Part shown: positions 62,901 through 64,000 of the stretch, piece after piece | How the letters are laid out: every line of letters begins with the position of its first letter | Numbering within the stretch: the stretch's first letter is position 1 | Origin: a bacterium YEK0313 | Lineage (GTDB): Bacteria > Pseudomonadota > Alphaproteobacteria > Rhizobiales > Phreatobacteraceae | Assembly (NCBI GenBank): GCA_000751295.2 | Contig: CCMO02000001.1 | Span: 5,548,002-5,612,001 of the forward strand | Direction of reading: 5' to 3' | DNA: 64,000 bases | Position numbers and translations under genes: made by a program | Notes under the pieces: model-generated | What the model was told of the DNA's origin: nothing | Seen by the model: only the letters and a program-made list of their open reading frames with translations | The model's database searches: none

Positions 62901-63524
62901 CTCGCGCCCTATGCGGATACGACCCGGCGCGAATGGAGCTGGAACCAGACCCATCCCGTCGGGCGGCAATTGCCGGTTGCGCTGCTGCGCGACTTCCAGC
63001 GCGCGGCGGCGATCCGCGAGACCTATATGCGCACGGGCGCCGCAGGCTTTGCCTTCGTCGCCCGGCCGATGACCATGCCCCAGGGCGTGCAGTCGGCGCG
63101 GCTCGAAGTGAACGGCGCGATCCTGGCCAAGGACGCGCCGGAGCCGCCGCCCCCGCCGCCGCAACCCTCGGCGCTGGAAGTGCTGTTCGGCCAGCGCCCG
63201 CAGGCGCCGCCGCAGCAGCCGCAGCGGCCCCGGCCGCCGGAGGCGCCGACCGCCATGCAGTGGCCGGGACCGGCCGGCATGCAGAAGGCGGCGGTCATCC
63301 TGGTCCTGGACCAGGCCGGGCGCACCGCGACCCTGCAGCGCGACGGTGCCTGGGCGCTGTTCCGCCTGCTCGAAGCCGGCACCGTCCAGCGCAGCGGCGA
63401 AACCGTCATCGCCAGCTTTTCGGTCGGCGGCCGCGACGTCGCCTATGCGATCAATGTCGCCGCGCCCGTCAATCCGCTAACCTCGACATTGTTGCGCGAA
63501 TTCCGTTGTCCCGGCAGCCGGTGA
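59946..63524 (+). CDS. tssM: TssM (IcmF), right copy
   Basis: 1192 aa, full length, same domains as the left copy: Walker A 126-133, three membrane helices, large periplasmic part. Differs at 727 (Gly for Glu) and 1086 (Gln for Arg), both in the periplasmic portion, the latter in the Pro-rich loop. Starts 22 bp after tssL and ends 8 bp before tagF. Confidence 0.95.
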   Translation: MTMKVWLLLVSYVIGALALAALIWFVGPLVAIANLRPLDPAWSRWLAIGLIVAILAAAVVVTIVRRRRAEALLAKGLEGEGAEDAESSGDGEVLAERMKDALQTLRKASGAKGDYLYDLPWYMIIGPPGSGKTTALINAGLKFPLARGRTPAAIAGVGGTRYCDWWFTEEAVLIDTAGRYTTQDSDAKGDQKSWLAFLDLLKENRPKQPINGVIVCISLEDLATAGPEAVRGHADAIRARLLELHERLKVDFPVYAMFTKADLVAGFVEFFGHLNEAGRRVVWGTTFQTDDKTLNKVGDVADEFDLLVERLNLEMVDRLQDEPAPVSKVQVLSFPSQMAACKPAVADFLGRIFEPTRYHANATLRGFYFTSGTQLGTPIDRLIGALSRSFGAEERAAGGYSGLGRSYFLTDLITKVIVGEAGWVSTNRAVVRRMGLARGLGFAAIGLGAAALAGAWWVSFQRNSGLIEETFQSSTRYRQIGEDVSAETVIGDGDLSRPLRHLFHLRTMPAGYAQRDEDAPLAETFGLSQRPRLNSAAESTYQAALERHFRPRILYRLESELRSRPQDAAYAYQALPVYLMLGGREPLVKDQVRTFLRNDWEQGQFRGAANADGRRMLAEHLDALMEFDPPTETRAVALDEALIQETQKTLGRMGVIDRAFELIRAAAAQQRGRDWTAKAKGGQDAARVFEARVGEDLDAVRVPFLFTYDGFHEAFLGRLAEVRAQVGRERGLMGEVADQQALQRQFDRLEPALLERYGAEFSRAWTQALGTLRIRSLTADRPGYVTLDAAARATSPLIALFESIREETQLTRERPKPAGAAPQPAPPPRPAFPQGVVPGADIEASFRAMHVVVEAQGGRRPIDDLIKNLSDIHQSLMAMADPAQAAGAAQTFRTHLQSLRGNATRLPPPFSTMMQTAANSFDSDATGTTLARLGQALAEQVTEPCRLATSGRYPFVRGSTSEMALADFEKLFGTNGTIDRFFAANLAPYADTTRREWSWNQTHPVGRQLPVALLRDFQRAAAIRETYMRTGAAGFAFVARPMTMPQGVQSARLEVNGAILAKDAPEPPPPPPQPSALEVLFGQRPQAPPQQPQRPRPPEAPTAMQWPGPAGMQKAAVILVLDQAGRTATLQRDGAWALFRLLEAGTVQRSGETVIASFSVGGRDVAYAINVAAPVNPLTSTLLREFRCPGSR

Positions 63525-63531
63525 TGCGATC

Positions 63532-64000
63532 ATGAGCCATGGCCTCTTCGGGAAGCTGCCGGCCAAGCGCGACTTCGTCGCCTTCGACCTGCCGTCGGCG
63601 GTGCTCCGGCCCTGGGAGACCTGGCTGCAGGGGGCGATGGCGACGAGCCGCCACGTGCTCGGCCCCGACTGGACGGAGATCTTCCTGAAGGCGCCGATCT
63701 GGCGCTTCTGGTGCGGGGCGGGGGTCCTCGACCAGCCGCTGCTGGGGGCGCTGATGCCGAGCGTCGACGGGGTCGGCCGCTATTTTCCGCTCACCGTCGC
63801 CGCGGTCGCCGAAGAGGGCACCCATTTCGCGCCGCCCGCCACGGCCGGCCGGTCGGCCTATTTCGCAGCGCTCGAGGAGCTGATGCTGTCGGCGCTCGAC
63901 CCGGCTCTCGACGTCGACGCCTTCCGCCGGAGCCTGAAGGCGCTGGATCCGCCGGCGGCGGTGGCCGGCGTGCCGGCGCGCGCGGCCGACATGTTCGCTG
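63532..64000 (+). CDS. tagF: TagF, right copy, cut by window end
   Basis: First 156 residues visible. Same start as the left copy (MSHGLFGKLPAKRDF) and the same FLKAPIWRFWCGAGVL and DGVGRYFPLTVAAV segments. Beyond residue 150 it continues in frame as PARAADMFA, whereas the left copy is frameshifted, so this is the intact version as far as can be seen. TagF is a post-translational T6SS repressor acting on Fha. Confidence 0.9.
   Translation, partial: MSHGLFGKLPAKRDFVAFDLPSAVLRPWETWLQGAMATSRHVLGPDWTEIFLKAPIWRFWCGAGVLDQPLLGALMPSVDGVGRYFPLTVAAVAEEGTHFAPPATAGRSAYFAALEELMLSALDPALDVDAFRRSLKALDPPAAVAGVPARAADMFA

Larger units (their letters stand above)
58682..63986. repeat. Inverted repeat, right arm (5305 bp)
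   Basis: Mirror copy of 53377-58681. Differences found by translation: A59683 (TssL G327D), G62125 (TssM E727G), A63202 (TssM R1086Q). The arm ends at 63986, after which an intact-looking tagF continues. Confidence 0.97.

Noticed and set aside
53377..63986. Inverted repeat as a composite transposon
   Set aside because: No transposase, terminal repeats or target-site duplication, and no spacer between the arms.

Overview
The window is GC-rich (roughly 68-70 % by eye), densely coded DNA. Its gene content and T6SS style (DotU/TssL with a C-terminal OmpA domain, DUF6931 and FHA genes behind vgrG, a PpkA/PppA/TagF module) suggest an alphaproteobacterium of the Rhizobiales/Hyphomicrobiales. I cannot name the genus. 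I see no rRNA, tRNA, CRISPR array or insertion sequence.

Layout. 1-4559: branched-chain 2-oxoacid dehydrogenase operon (E1alpha cut by the window edge, E1beta, E2, E3). 4642-5193: a ParD/ParE toxin-antitoxin pair whose toxin carries an in-frame amber stop. 5299-7890: SnoaL-like gene, IclR regulator and an orphan Bug/TctC-type binding protein, with paired IclR-like palindromes at both promoters. 7904-10884: TetR regulator divergent from an SDR gene and a saccharopine-dehydrogenase-like gene, with two palindromic operators between them. 11049-13111: small secreted protein and an ABC-F ATPase.

13418-31932 is the main type VI secretion locus. On the minus strand it runs: OmpA-like lipoprotein-type gene, tssA, tssB, tssC, hcp, tssE, tssF, tssG, tssH(clpV), an OmpA-like protein without signal peptide, and a C39-like cysteine-peptidase candidate. 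A CHAP-type amidase candidate faces this unit. vgrG, a DUF6931 gene and a split fha/tagH lie on the plus strand. 31982-39803: a 1780-residue autotransporter divergent from a membrane sensor kinase and an OmpR-family regulator. 39856-46275: XRE-cupin regulator divergent from a complete peptide/nickel-type ABC importer. 46379-50390: small hypothetical gene and a PaoABC-type molybdenum aldehyde oxidoreductase.

50403-64000 is the second T6SS block: ppkA (split), pppA, tagF (broken), tssM and tssL. At 58681/58682 the sequence turns back on itself. Bases 53377-58681 and 58682-63986 form a gap-free inverted duplication (5305 bp per arm) containing tssL, tssM and most of tagF. I found three base differences between the arms by comparing translations. 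The fold point lies inside tssL, so both tssL copies start head to head, lack the usual proline-rich N-terminus and have 44 bp between start codons. Neither tssK nor tssJ is in the window. The palindrome is either an assembly or amplification artefact or a real and recent fold-back duplication; deciding this is the most important check here.

Functionally, the two T6SS blocks would together supply baseplate, sheath, tube, spike, unfoldase, most of the membrane complex and the threonine-phosphorylation control circuit. Several control genes (tagH, ppkA, one tagF) are interrupted, which points to either decay or sequence error.
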